DNA from: Limnobaculum parvum
GTDB lineage: Bacteria > Pseudomonadota > Gammaproteobacteria > Enterobacterales > Enterobacteriaceae
Length of the DNA stretch: 64,000 bases
NCBI RefSeq assembly: GCF_003096015.2
Contig: NZ_CP029185.2
Span: forward strand, 1,336,001-1,400,000
Reading direction: 5' to 3'
Shown: piece after piece, positions 40,201 to 48,896 of the stretch
Position numbering within the stretch: position 1 is the first letter of the stretch
How the letters are laid out: every line of letters begins with the position of its first letter
The notes under the pieces: generated by a model
What the model saw: the letters and a program-made list of their open reading frames with translations, nothing else
The model's database searches: none
What the model was told of the DNA's origin: nothing
Made by a program: the position numbers and the translations under genes

Positions 40201-40213
40201 ATTGGGTTAATTC

Positions 40214-40921
40214 ATGGAAAGTAATTCAACTGTAGAATTTGCGAAACACAAGCTTAATGATTGGCTGAACACTGGCAACGTATCGCCTGGAAGTAAGTTG
40301 CCTTCTGAGAGAGAACTTGAGGAGTTGCTGGGAATAAAGCGCATGACTTTGCGTCAGGCATTACTTTATTTGGAAGGTGAATCGAAAATCTTTCGTAAAG
40401 ATCGACGGGGTTGGTTTGTTGCGCTCCCTCGATTCAATTACAGCCCTAACGCCTCTACTAGCTTCAAGCAAGCGGCGGTTGAACAAGGGCGATTGCCGTC
40501 TTGGGGTTATCTGGAAAAAGAATGCACTCGTACAGCAGCCCCTGAGATTTTGTTTCTGCTTGGTGTTGAAGAGGGGCATGAGGTTTACAAAATTTGTGGT
40601 TGGGGAGCGTTGGATAATCATAAAGTTTTTTACCATGAAACATTTATCAACGCACAGATTGCTCCAGGTTTTATTGATGTGTTGGGTGAGCATTCATTTG
40701 CTGAAGTATGGGAAAAAACCTACGAAAAATTTACGCATACTCAGCATTTGGAATTTAAACCTAGTCGTTTTTTAAGCGGGGCTGATAAAGGGATGGGGGG
40801 AACCGCGGGAACTCCTTCTATTCGTGTAAAAAAATATCGTGCAGATGAAACAAATAGAGTTGTTCAGATCGATATAGAGTATTGGCGTTTTGAGTCCGTA
40901 GAATTTTTTATCGACTTATAA
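40214..40921 (+). CDS. yihL: GntR/HutC-family regulator, YihL-like
   Basis: 235-residue regulator: N-terminal winged HTH (residues 5-70, with PGSKLPSERELEELLGIKRMTLRQAL, the HutC-type recognition region) and a C-terminal UTRA effector domain (about 80-235). It heads a three-gene set in the order of E. coli yihL-yihM-yihN, and presumably controls it in response to an unknown small molecule, perhaps a sugar derivative. The symbol rests on the neighbours, whose match is stronger than its own. Confidence 0.8.
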   Translation: MESNSTVEFAKHKLNDWLNTGNVSPGSKLPSERELEELLGIKRMTLRQALLYLEGESKIFRKDRRGWFVALPRFNYSPNASTSFKQAAVEQGRLPSWGYLEKECTRTAAPEILFLLGVEEGHEVYKICGWGALDNHKVFYHETFINAQIAPGFIDVLGEHSFAEVWEKTYEKFTHTQHLEFKPSRFLSGADKGMGGTAGTPSIRVKKYRADETNRVVQIDIEYWRFESVEFFIDL

Positions 40922-40929
40922 GGAGCTTT

Positions 40930-41900
40930 ATGAATCGTTTACAAGCTACAAAAATTCTTCAGCGTGTACAAGATATTCCACTGTATTTACATGCTTATGC
41001 ATTTCATTTAAATATGAGAATGGAAAAATATTACCTGAAGATTTATTGGATATTGCCAGCCAACAACAATTGAAGGGGGTGAAAATCCACGTTCTTGATG
41101 GTGAGAGTCAATCTTTGGGTTGTGCGAGTGATGAACAGTTGAACCATTTTGGCGATAAAGCTCGCAGGTTAGGACTTGATGTTCATATCGAAACCAGTTC
41201 TTCTGATGCTAAATCAATTGATCATGCTGTAGCCATTGCAAATAAATCCGGCGCTTCCTCTGTGAGGTTTTACCCACGTTATGAGGGGTATTTGGATGAG
41301 GTGTTGGCGAAAATTGCACAGGATATTCAATATATTAAAGCAAACTACCAACATAGTGGCCTCACTTTTACACTAGAACAACATGAAGATCTGAAAAGTC
41401 ACGAATTAGTTAGTTTAGTTTCAGATGCCGATTTCCCTCAGCTTTCTCTATTGTTTGATTTTGCAAATATGATCAATGCAAATGAAGAGCCGCTGTTCGC
41501 ATTAGCTGAAATGGCAACACAAATAACACAAGTACATATTAAAGATGCGCTGATTACACATGAAACTAATGGGTTAGGGCATAAAGCCTGTATTTCTGGA
41601 CAAGGTGATTTGCCATTTAAAGAATTACTCTTACAACTCATTTGTTTAGGTGAGAATGAACCTCAGGTTATGGCATATGGGCTCGAGGAAGAAGTCGATT
41701 ATTATGCCCCACCATTCCGCTTTGACGGTGAAGGTAATAACCCATGGATACCATGGCGAGAAATGAGTGAAACCCCACTTCCTGAAGAAGAGCTAGATAT
41801 AAGATTGGTTAAAGAATTAAAGGATGCATTAAACCAAATAAATTATGTGCATAATATTATTAATGAATTAAAACAGGATGCATTAACTGTTCTTAATTAA
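40930..41900 (+). pseudogene. yihM: YihM-like TIM-barrel protein with a one-base frameshift
   Basis: The ATG at 40930 follows AGGAG (40921-40925 region) and opens MNRLQATKILQRVQDIPLYL, but this frame goes wrong at the five-A run 41024-41028. The downstream frame carries KILPEDLLDIASQQQL onward to 41900. One extra A would join them as HLNMRMEKILPEDLLDI, giving 323 residues, close to E. coli YihM (about 326). The body shows a sugar-phosphate isomerase/epimerase-like barrel (LEQHEDLKSHELV, LLFDFANMINAN, VHIKDAL, GQGDLPF). Either disabled, restored by slippage, or a sequencing error. Function of YihM is unknown. Confidence 0.8.
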
Positions 41901-42003
41901 ATAAAGATTTAATACATCAGGGTGATACATCCTATTTAATCTGGGGTGATTCCATTATTTAAAAATTTAAGTAACACCATTATATCTAATGGTGGGGGGA
42001 ACT

Positions 42004-43269
42004 ATGCTAACAAAAAAGAAATGGACCATATTTAGTCTGCTTGTTTTATGTGGGGGTACTATTTATAAACTGCCTTCATTAAAGGATGCGTTTTATGTCC
42101 CGATGCAAGAGTATTTTAATCTTACCAATGGTGAAATTGGGAATGCGATGTCAGTTAACTCCATAGTGACGACCATCGGTTTCTTTTTATCTATTTATTT
42201 TTCTGACCGTTTGCCTCGTCGTTTTACTATGTCTGTATCATTGATTACGACAGGGTTATTAGGCGTATATTTATCTACGATGCCAGGCTATTGGGGAATC
42301 CTTTTTGTTTGGGCATTGTTTGGTGTTACCTGCGACATGTTGAACTGGCCAGTATTGCTTAAATCGGTCAGTCTGTTAGGGGACAAAACTCAACAAGGCC
42401 GGTTATTTGGTTTTTTTGAAACCGGGCGAGGAGTCGTAGATACCGTTGTTGCCTTCAGTGCTTTAGGGGTTTTCGCATGGTTTGGTGGCGGATATTTAGG
42501 GTTTAAAGCGGGTATTTTGTTTTATTCTTCAATTGCCATAATAGTGGGCATCATTTTATTTTTTGCCATGAAAGGGAATGTTGAAGAAGCAGAACTGGCC
42601 AAGCAGGAAGAAAAGAAGAAGGCTGAGAAACCAGGATTAGGAGGTGTATTAAAAAACAAGACGGTTTGGTTAATTGCCTTTAGTGTCTTCTGTGTTTATG
42701 CCGTTTATTGTGGACTAACCTTCTTTATTCCATTCTTAAGCAATGTGTATGCTCTGCCTATTGCGTTGGTAGGAGCGTATGGAATTATTAACCAATATTG
42801 TTTGAAAATGGTTGGTGGCCCGATCGGTGGTTTGATTGCAGATAATGTTTTGAAATCACCAAGTAAGTACCTCTTTTATACATTTATTATTAGTGTTGTT
42901 TTATTAGTTGTATTGATTATTTTACCTCATGAGCATATGTCTGTTTATTTAGGTATGGTGTGTACGTTGGTATTCGGAGCGGTAGTATTTACTCAGCGGG
43001 CAGTATTCTTTGCACCTATCGGTGAGGCGGGAATTAGCGAGAAAAATACTGGGGCAGCGATGGCGCTTGGTAGCTTTATTGGTTATGCACCGGCAATGTT
43101 TTGCTACAGTCTATATGGTTATATATTAGATGGTTACCCAGGACTTCTTGGTTACCAAATTGTCTTTGGTTTGATGGCTGTGTTTGCCTGTATGGGAATC
43201 TGTATTTCGGCTATGCTCATCAAGAGTATTCGCCAGGATAAGCAATCTACCTCATTGCAATCCGCATAA
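42004..43269 (+). CDS. yihN: MFS transporter, YihN-like
   Basis: 421-residue transporter with 12 TMs and a central cytoplasmic loop near 195-215 (EEKKKAEKPGLGG). It aligns with E. coli YihN from MLTKKKW onward, sharing CGGTIYKLPSLKDAFY, TMPGYWGILFVWALFGV, GRLFGFFETGRG, GAYGIINQYCLKM and FTQRAVFFAPIGEA. The ATG at 42004, after GGGGGGA, was chosen over one five codons upstream. Presumably imports the compound handled by the YihM-like protein. Not characterised. Confidence 0.88.
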   Translation: MLTKKKWTIFSLLVLCGGTIYKLPSLKDAFYVPMQEYFNLTNGEIGNAMSVNSIVTTIGFFLSIYFSDRLPRRFTMSVSLITTGLLGVYLSTMPGYWGILFVWALFGVTCDMLNWPVLLKSVSLLGDKTQQGRLFGFFETGRGVVDTVVAFSALGVFAWFGGGYLGFKAGILFYSSIAIIVGIILFFAMKGNVEEAELAKQEEKKKAEKPGLGGVLKNKTVWLIAFSVFCVYAVYCGLTFFIPFLSNVYALPIALVGAYGIINQYCLKMVGGPIGGLIADNVLKSPSKYLFYTFIISVVLLVVLIILPHEHMSVYLGMVCTLVFGAVVFTQRAVFFAPIGEAGISEKNTGAAMALGSFIGYAPAMFCYSLYGYILDGYPGLLGYQIVFGLMAVFACMGICISAMLIKSIRQDKQSTSLQSA

Positions 43270-43282
43270 TAAAACTTTCATC

Positions 43283-43309
43283 TTGGCGTACCCAGTGAGG
43301 GTGCGCCAA
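43283..43309 (+). terminator. Probable terminator of the yihLMN-like cluster
   Basis: Nested stem TTGGCG..CCC/GGG..CGCCAA, 14 bases after the yihN stop; the tail TAAAATATT is AT-rich but not a clean T-run. Confidence 0.55.
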
Positions 43310-43397
43310 TAAAATATTAAGTAATAACAGAAGTGATCTGTCCTTGATTTAATACCTACCTTGTTTTCAAATCAATCAGCGAAAACGAAGTTATTAC

Positions 43398-44497
43398 ATG
43401 ATGACAAGACAACTTTATACTCCTGAATTTAAGCGCAGAGCCGTTGCATTACTACTTGAAAGCGATAAATTTGTTGCTCGTATGGATCAAGATATTGATA
43501 TCAAAGAAAATACACTCTATAACTGGAAAAATTGTATCAGGATAAGCCTGATTCTGCCTTTCCTAATTCACTTCAACTGTCTGAGCAAGAATTAGAAATT
43601 CGTCGTCTAAAGGCGAAAATCGCTGAACTAGAGGAGGATAAAAATATCCTAAAAAAAACAGCGGCATTTTTTGCGCGGGAAAGCCGTTGAAATATGCCAT
43701 GGTCACTCAATTATCGGCTTTCCATTCTGTTAATCGTCTTTGTCGGCTGCTGAATATCAGCGCCCGTGGTTATTGGGCATAGTGTGGGCGGGCACCTTGT
43801 ACCCGCAAGCAATTAGATGGTTTTCTTATTGCAAGAATGACTCAGTTGCACCAAAACAGCCGTGGAAGCTATGGTATCCGTCGCTTACAAAGTGATTTAA
43901 AGGATGCGCCGTGTTTTCATGGCAAGACACGGCTTAGTCGACTAATGAAACTGGCTGGTTTGAAAGCCGCTAATCAGCCCCGCTATAAAGTGACAACCAA
44001 TAGCCGACATAATCACGGCATTGCACCTAATTTATTAGACCGTGACTTCAACCCCATAGCGACAAATATTGCCTGGATACCCGATATCACGTACATAAAA
44101 ACGGACGAAGGCTGGTTGTATTTAGCCACGGTACTTGACCTATTCAGTCGAAAAATCATTGGCTGGAGCTTAAGCCCGCGTTTAAAAACGCCCTTAATTA
44201 TTGATGCGCTGAACATGGCGGTAAAATAGCGGCAAGCGGGTGAAAAAGTGATAATTCATTCAGATAGAGGTAGCCAATATGCTAGCCACAACTATCAAAA
44301 AGCGTTAGGGAAATAGGGTTTTATCTGCTCAATGAGTGGCAAGGGCTGTTGCTATGATAATGCGGTGATGGAGAGCTTTTACCACATGTTAAAAATAGAG
44401 CTAATGCAGGGAAAAGCATTTGTTACCCGAGCCGCGGCAATGAATTCAATATTCGATTATATTGAAGTGTTCTACAATCGCCGTCGCAAGCATTGGT
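43398..44497 (+). pseudogene. Decayed IS3-family transposase (orfA and orfB)
   Basis: OrfA begins MMTRQLYTPEFKRRAVALLL with the usual HTH, shifts frame near 43535 and resumes as LEIRRLKAKIAELEEDKNIL to KKTAAFFARE. OrfB pieces follow: QLSAFHSVNRLCRLLNISARGYW, then 43837-44229 with HQNSRGSYGIRRL and the first DDE Asp in IAWIPDITYIKT and DLFSRKIIGWS, then HSDRGSQYAS and FYHMLKIE...YIEVFYNRRRKHW. In-frame stops occur at about 43780, 44227, 44314 and 44498. It is dead, and cut at its 3' end by the next element. Confidence 0.88.
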
Positions 44498-44563
44498 AAG
44501 TACCCCACCAAAACGCCCCATTCACTTTTAGAGATCTTCTGACATATTGATTATGTCCCCTGA
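44497..44563 (+). repeat. IS left-end sequence, first tandem copy
   Basis: About 67 bases beginning TAAGTACCCCACCAAAACG and containing CATTCACTTTTAGAGATC. Nearly the same sequence follows at 44569-44635. Only the second copy is followed by an orfA start. Confidence 0.8.
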
Positions 44564-44568
44564 GATTG

Positions 44569-44635
44569 TAAGTACCCCATCAAAACGAGCCATTCACTTT
44601 TAGAGATCTTCTGACATACTGATTATATCCCCAGA
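44569..44635 (+). repeat. IS left-end sequence, second tandem copy
   Basis: Repeat of 44497-44563 with a handful of differences (TAAGTACCCCATCAAAACG start). It leads into the GGAG and ATG of an IS3-family orfA, so it is the true end of that element. Confidence 0.8.
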
Positions 44636-44645
44636 GGAGATCACC

Positions 44646-44720
44646 ATGCGTAAAATCCGATTCACAGAGCACCAGATAATCGCCGTTCTTAAATCCGTTG
44701 AAGCCGGACGAACGGTGTAG
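44646..44720 (+). pseudogene. 5' fragment of a second IS3-family orfA
   Basis: 24 codons, MRKIRFTEHQIIAVLKSVEA then GRTV, followed directly by a stop. This is the N-terminus of the IS3-family OrfA type that normally continues KDVCREAGIS. It is preceded by GGAG (44635-44638). The element is broken at 44717, where other sequence (TGTAGTGGATCACAAAATC, perhaps the end of a third IS) begins. Confidence 0.8.
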
Positions 44721-44759
44721 TGGATCACAAAATCAGGACACCGGAAGAATACAGGCTGA

Positions 44760-45182
44760 CGGTTAAAAACCCGGAAATCTCAAAAAGTACTAGGTCCTAA
44801 AATGGGTGTACTTACATCTTTAGCGCCTGGAATGCGCTGCTTTCCATTTCACAATTATCATGTTAATGAAGAGGTTTTTATTGTTATTGAGGGATGTGGT
44901 GAGGTTAGAATCGGTGAGAATATTTACAGCATTAAAAGTGATGATGTTATCGCTTGTACTGCAGGTGGACAAAATACGGTTCATCAAATTATCAATAATA
45001 GTGAACACGAGTTACGTTATTTAGCCCTAAGTACACAAATCGCAACTGATGCTGTTGAATATCCAGACTCAGGAAAATACAGTGTCATGGCTGAGTTTGG
45101 TGTAGATGACAAAGGGAATGTTCAAGGATTTCAGTCCATTGCCAGGCTCAACGATAGTGTTGATTATTGGCAGGGTGAATAG
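44760..45182 (+). pseudogene. 5'-truncated cupin-domain gene
   Basis: The frame is open from 44760, after a TGA, and an ATG occurs at 44802 (MGVLTSLAPGMRCFPFHN, 126 residues). The cupin motifs are present: FPFHNYHVNEEVFIVIEG with two His and Glu as metal ligands, and the second motif HQIINNSEHELRYLALS. Homologous single-domain cupins I recall begin about 30-40 residues earlier, so the start has been lost to the IS debris. The stub might still be translated, but no ribosome site is obvious. Confidence 0.65.
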
Positions 45183-45324
45183 TTTAAGTCACGTAGTCAT
45201 AACGGAGACAGGCAATTACACAATTTGAATTATAGGCTCTAAAAATCTGAAACCACTTGCTGCTGAACTAGCTAAAGACTTCTAAACAGGAAACAGATCT
45301 CAATTCAAACTCTTTAGACATAAA

Positions 45325-45358
45325 AAAAGCCTCTCTGTATGTCTATCTAAGAGAGGCT
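45325..45358 (-). terminator. Terminator downstream of the second tRNA-Asn gene
   Basis: Stem AGCCTCTCT/AGAGAGGCT with TTTTTT beyond it on the minus strand, about 75 bases after the tRNA CCA end. Confidence 0.8.
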
Positions 45359-45428
45359 ATCAATAACTAGCTATATTTTTTATTTCAGGCTTTACCTAGA
45401 CGCATCCAGACTACCTAAAACGATGATA

Positions 45429-45504
45429 TGGCTCCTCTGACTGGACTTGAACCAGTGACATACGGATTAACAGTCCGCCGTTCTACCGACTGAACTACAG
45501 AGGA
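45429..45504 (-). tRNA. tRNA-Asn(GUU), second copy
   Basis: Identical over all 76 bases to the copy at 39509-39584, including the GTT anticodon and encoded CCA. The bases just upstream are also similar (GAATCGT-TGAAC-GGGCGAAT), so the gene was duplicated with its promoter. The island lies between the two copies. Confidence 0.98.
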
Positions 45505-45522
45505 ATCGTTTGAACGGGGCGA

Positions 45523-45551
45523 ATCATATCCATCTCTATTCAGGCTGTCAA
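45523..45551 (-). promoter_or_regulatory. Promoter of the second tRNA-Asn gene
   Basis: Minus strand: TTGACA, 17-base spacer, TATGAT, GC-rich discriminator TCGCCCC. A near-consensus stable-RNA promoter. Confidence 0.88.
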
Positions 45552-45637
45552 CGCTAAATTACCATCTTCAATTTGAATGTTCATCAACTGAACAAATTGA
45601 CGCGATGTTAGACAAAATGACGGAATATTTCATTCGA

Positions 45638-46192
45638 TCATTTGCCTGATAACGCTTTTTTCAATGTACTTTTAGCCGCAAATTCCCAGTTGCCTTTATA
45701 TACCAGATCATCAATAACCCAACTTTCATTCTGTTTAACCATTTTGATTTCATCAGTCCAGTGAAGAATCGATTGCCCTTGTTCTGAGCGGGTAAAATTA
45801 GCCTGCAAAGTCACGCTATTCGCACTGGGTAACACGGGAATAGAGGGTATATCAACAGAGGTTGGCCCTTCGAACAGACTAGAGAAAAGATCACCATCGA
45901 CCAGTGATGGTTTTTCGTTAGGGTGCTGTCTTATTTCTTCATGCTGGCGTTTTTTTGCCTCTTCCAGCAATTGGTAGAGATTTGTACTTATATAAGGCTT
46001 GAATGTGGCAAGTTGAGTATCAGTTGGAAGGCCAACGCTGCCACTAATAAAGTACTGACTATAAAATTTTTGTGCCGTCATTGCAGGGTCGTTAGAGCCG
46101 TAGTGATGGCTGACGGTTGTTTCTGTTACTACACACCCGGTTAACGCAAAAGTGATTAACACACTGCATATTATTGATAACCAATATTTCAT
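45638..46192 (-). CDS. DUF3828-like lipoprotein of unknown function
   Basis: 184-residue lipoprotein precursor (signal ending LTGC, Cys20). The mature part resembles the DUF3828 fold: MTAQKFYSQYFISG near its start, a middle KPYISTNLYQLLEEAKK, and an end VKQNESWVIDDLVYKGN typical of NTF2-like periplasmic domains. Role unknown. Single gene on the minus strand, downstream of a long empty AT-rich region. Confidence 0.75.
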   Translation of the reverse strand: MKYWLSIICSVLITFALTGCVVTETTVSHHYGSNDPAMTAQKFYSQYFISGSVGLPTDTQLATFKPYISTNLYQLLEEAKKRQHEEIRQHPNEKPSLVDGDLFSSLFEGPTSVDIPSIPVLPSANSVTLQANFTRSEQGQSILHWTDEIKMVKQNESWVIDDLVYKGNWEFAAKSTLKKALSGK

Positions 46193-46960
46193 TTATACCT
46201 CTCCATTGTGGTTGCAATGTTTGCTGATTGAAAGATGTCCGAGTTGGTGGCTTCAGCAATAAGTATAGAAGAGCTTTATTTGGATGATATTAGCTATGCT
46301 CGGGTAAGTGTGGCATGAATATTGAGATAATAGAAAGTGGCTCAATGCGGACGTTTCTTATCGCGAGTGATGATGGAAAATGTCGTGAAAGACAATAATG
46401 TTATGAGCGGAATATAGTGTGTTGTTTTTCGAAATGCTATCTATTGAAGCATTGCTTAGCTTTGATAGATATAAATTTATTATTTAAAGGTAGTCGTGGA
46501 GACTGCATAGCATTCATATGAGACGACTATATAATAATGGTATTGTTACCTAATAATGTGGATAGTTATTTCATGATTAAAATTAAGTGTTGGGGAATTT
46601 CATTTGGGAAATGATATATTTCTTTGTATTATGCCTTATCTGTACATAATTTCTTATTATAGTGAATATATTATTTTAAATAAAACGAGTTACATCGTAT
46701 TTTCACACGTATTCTTATATATTGCATTTTATATATGACTTATGCCGTCATAAATATATACCAAAATAGACTAATGAAGAGATTTTACGGGTAGCCGATT
46801 AGCTATCTTACATAGATAGCTAACGCTAAGTCATTATAGGATTTACTGAAATAGATAATTTGTAAGTGTAAATAAGCTTACTTAAGCGGTAACCAGTTTT
46901 AGGCATGGCAAGCCAAATTAAGGTAAATAACGAATAGCAATTCTTAATTTATAAAACAAA
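46193..46960. other. Long AT-rich region without genes
   Basis: About 770 bases, strongly AT-rich, with no open frame of note, RNA gene or repeat that I recognise. It resembles H-NS-bound foreign DNA, and the next gene encodes an H-NS partner. Confidence 0.5.
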
Positions 46961-47173
46961 TTATTTGACTTGAGACCAAATAGTTTTAGGCACTTTACCT
47001 AAGTCAAATAGTTTACCAGCCACTAATTCTGCACGACGATGATCGGCAGCACGATACATATTAGCTAATATATTATTATCCACTAAAGAATAATTTAATT
47101 TATCATAAAGGCGCTCTAAGCTATCGTGATTAGAACATTTTCGGAACATCATTAAATAATCAATATCGCTCAT
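46961..47173 (-). CDS. cnu: Hha/YmoA-family H-NS partner, Cnu-like
   Basis: 70-residue nucleoid-associated protein. It aligns best with E. coli Cnu (YdgT, 71 residues): [49 protein letters not shown] and [11 protein letters not shown], with the Arg/Asp cluster that contacts H-NS. Such proteins help H-NS silence horizontally acquired AT-rich genes and Cnu also binds oriC. It stands alone here in AT-rich DNA and could be an acquired paralogue rather than the core copy. Confidence 0.9.
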   Translation of the reverse strand: MSDIDYLMMFRKCSNHDSLERLYDKLNYSLVDNNILANMYRAADHRRAELVAGKLFDLGKVPKTIWSQVK

Positions 47174-47384
47174 TATATTTTACTTTTATTGCAGACTAAA
47201 TTGAATGGTAGCCCAAGCGAGCCAAACTAGCATAAGTAAACGTTACGTTAGGTGATAAACTGCTTGGTGAATAATATAATACTAGAGTATCGACGGCATC
47301 GTCCCGTAGACGCATATATAATAGTATGTCGGCAGAAAATGAACAAGCGTTTATAATAATATAATTATTCTCTGCCGATAAATG

Positions 47385-48539
47385 CTAGTAACTTAAACTC
47401 AAAATCTTTCGGGCTTCTATTACTGAGATATCTTTACGCTCTCCCAGAGGTAATAAATTAAATCTTTTTAAATAGTTAATTGCTTCCTCAATTGCTGATT
47501 CAGGTATCCCATAAGCGCTAAGATAGGTAGGTAGTCCCATATTTTCAAAAAATTGGCGTGTAAGTGTAATCGCACTATTTATCCGTTTTTCTTCTGTTCC
47601 TTCAGTGAGTTGCCATACTCTTTCTGCATATTGTAGTAGTTTCAACCGCTTATTTTCTTTCTGCACTTCTAATACAGCAGGGAGGAGAATCGATAATGTC
47701 TGAGCGTGATCGAGCCCATAGTGAATGGTAAAATAGTATCCTATACGGTGTGAGGCCCAATCTTGTGGCACACCAACCCCAATTAGGCCATTAAGTGCTT
47801 GAGTAGCACTCCACATGATGACTGCTCTGACGTCGTAGTTTTCTGGATCTTTTAATGCCTTAGGGCCTTCTTCAACTAAGGTTAGCATTAGCCCTTCGGC
47901 ATAGCGATCCTGAACTTTGCCATATACGGGATAAGTCAGATATTGTTCGGCAATGTGAACAAAAGCATCGACAACACCATTGGCCAATTGCTTGGTTGGG
48001 AGAGTGTAAGATTTTCTGGGATCAAGAATGGCAAAGCGTGGGAAGAGTAGGGGATGTTTATGGCTTAATTTAGCATTGAGAGCCGTATTACTAATTACGG
48101 CGGTGCCATTCATCTCTGATCCGGTGGCGGGAAGGGTTAATACACAACCAATCGGTAATGCTTGCTTTAATGGTGCGTTACTAATCCATGTTTCCCAAGC
48201 GTCATCTTCAAAATAGACTGCTGCGGCAATAAATTTCGTACCATCGATGACAGAGCCGCCACCAACAGCAATCAAGTAATCTATTTTTTCCGCTTTAACA
48301 ATTTCAACCGCTTTCATTAATGTGTCGTAGTGAGGATTGGGTTCGATACCCCCAAACTCAATGTACTCTCGTTTTCCCAGCGATTGGATCACTTCATCAA
48401 TGGTGCCAAATCTTTTAGCACTTCCGCCACCATAGGCGATCAGCACTTTGGCATCTTCAGGTAGTTGTGCACCGAGATCTTTTATACGCTCTGTACCAAA
48501 CATAATGCGAGTTGGGTTGTAATAATCGAAGTTAAACAT
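47385..48539 (-). CDS. YqhD-like iron-containing alcohol dehydrogenase with an altered metal site
   Basis: 384-residue NAD(P)-dependent alcohol/aldehyde reductase of the BDH/YqhD group. The cofactor motif YGGGSAKRFG, GGGSVIDGTKF and the metal region NGVVDAFVHIAEQY (Asp and first His) are present, as is GLDHAQT (last His). Where YqhD has GHEL, supplying the middle His, this protein has GYYF (codon TAC), so one ligand is Tyr. Activity may be reduced or changed. The start at 48539 matches YqhD; an ATG four codons upstream is possible. Single gene. Confidence 0.85.
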   Translation of the reverse strand: MFNFDYYNPTRIMFGTERIKDLGAQLPEDAKVLIAYGGGSAKRFGTIDEVIQSLGKREYIEFGGIEPNPHYDTLMKAVEIVKAEKIDYLIAVGGGSVIDGTKFIAAAVYFEDDAWETWISNAPLKQALPIGCVLTLPATGSEMNGTAVISNTALNAKLSHKHPLLFPRFAILDPRKSYTLPTKQLANGVVDAFVHIAEQYLTYPVYGKVQDRYAEGLMLTLVEEGPKALKDPENYDVRAVIMWSATQALNGLIGVGVPQDWASHRIGYYFTIHYGLDHAQTLSILLPAVLEVQKENKRLKLLQYAERVWQLTEGTEEKRINSAITLTRQFFENMGLPTYLSAYGIPESAIEEAINYLKRFNLLPLGERKDISVIEARKILSLSY

Positions 48540-48551
48540 ATTCAGCACCAT

Positions 48552-48841
48552 TCATTGTTGTTGTCAGTGATATGTTAATCAATATTGGGACATTCAACAG
48601 AAAAAACGCATGAAATAATAAATTAACATGAATTGAGGTTTCTAAGTTATTTAGAGAGGTCAGATATAAATAGTAATTTTTCCCCGTATTCACGGGGAAT
48701 TCTATTTTTCGCAAAATGAATAATATATTACCACTAATACGAATGGTAAATCCTAGCAGATTATATTGTTATTAATGTGTAAATAAACGCCGGGATGGAG
48801 AGATAAAGCGTTGATTGAAACCTGTAGATAGACGTTGGCAT
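48552..48841. other. Intergenic region between the dehydrogenase gene and the lipoprotein operon
   Basis: About 290 bases without a gene. A hairpin TCCCCGT/ACGGGGA at 48681-48698 may be a terminator on the plus strand, but no gene needs it. The dehydrogenase promoter should be here. Confidence 0.4.
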
Positions 48842-48870
48842 AAAAAATAGCCAACCCTAAGGTTGGCTAT
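48842..48870 (-). terminator. Terminator of the COG3014-LpoB-CsgG-like operon
   Basis: Perfect ten-base stem ATAGCCAACC/GGTTGGCTAT with a CTAA loop, then TTTTTTA on the minus strand, 26 bases after the last gene. Confidence 0.88.
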
Positions 48871-48896
48871 AGATGAAGAACTTTGCTGCCGGTACA

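Larger units (their letters stand above)
39937..40213. other. Intergenic region upstream of the yihLMN-like cluster
   Basis: About 275 bases without a gene. It holds a strong CRP-type site and a palindrome next to the yihL start, listed separately. Confidence 0.5.

Noticed and set aside
41020..41032. Programmed -1 frameshift signal in the yihM-like gene
   Set aside because: The run GAAAAAT does not form the X-XXY-YYZ heptamer in the needed phase and no pseudoknot is obvious. A one-base deletion is simpler.
46193..46960. Search for hidden small genes or an RNA in the AT-rich gap
   Set aside because: No frame with a ribosome site, no promoter-terminator pair and no repeat structure that I could support.
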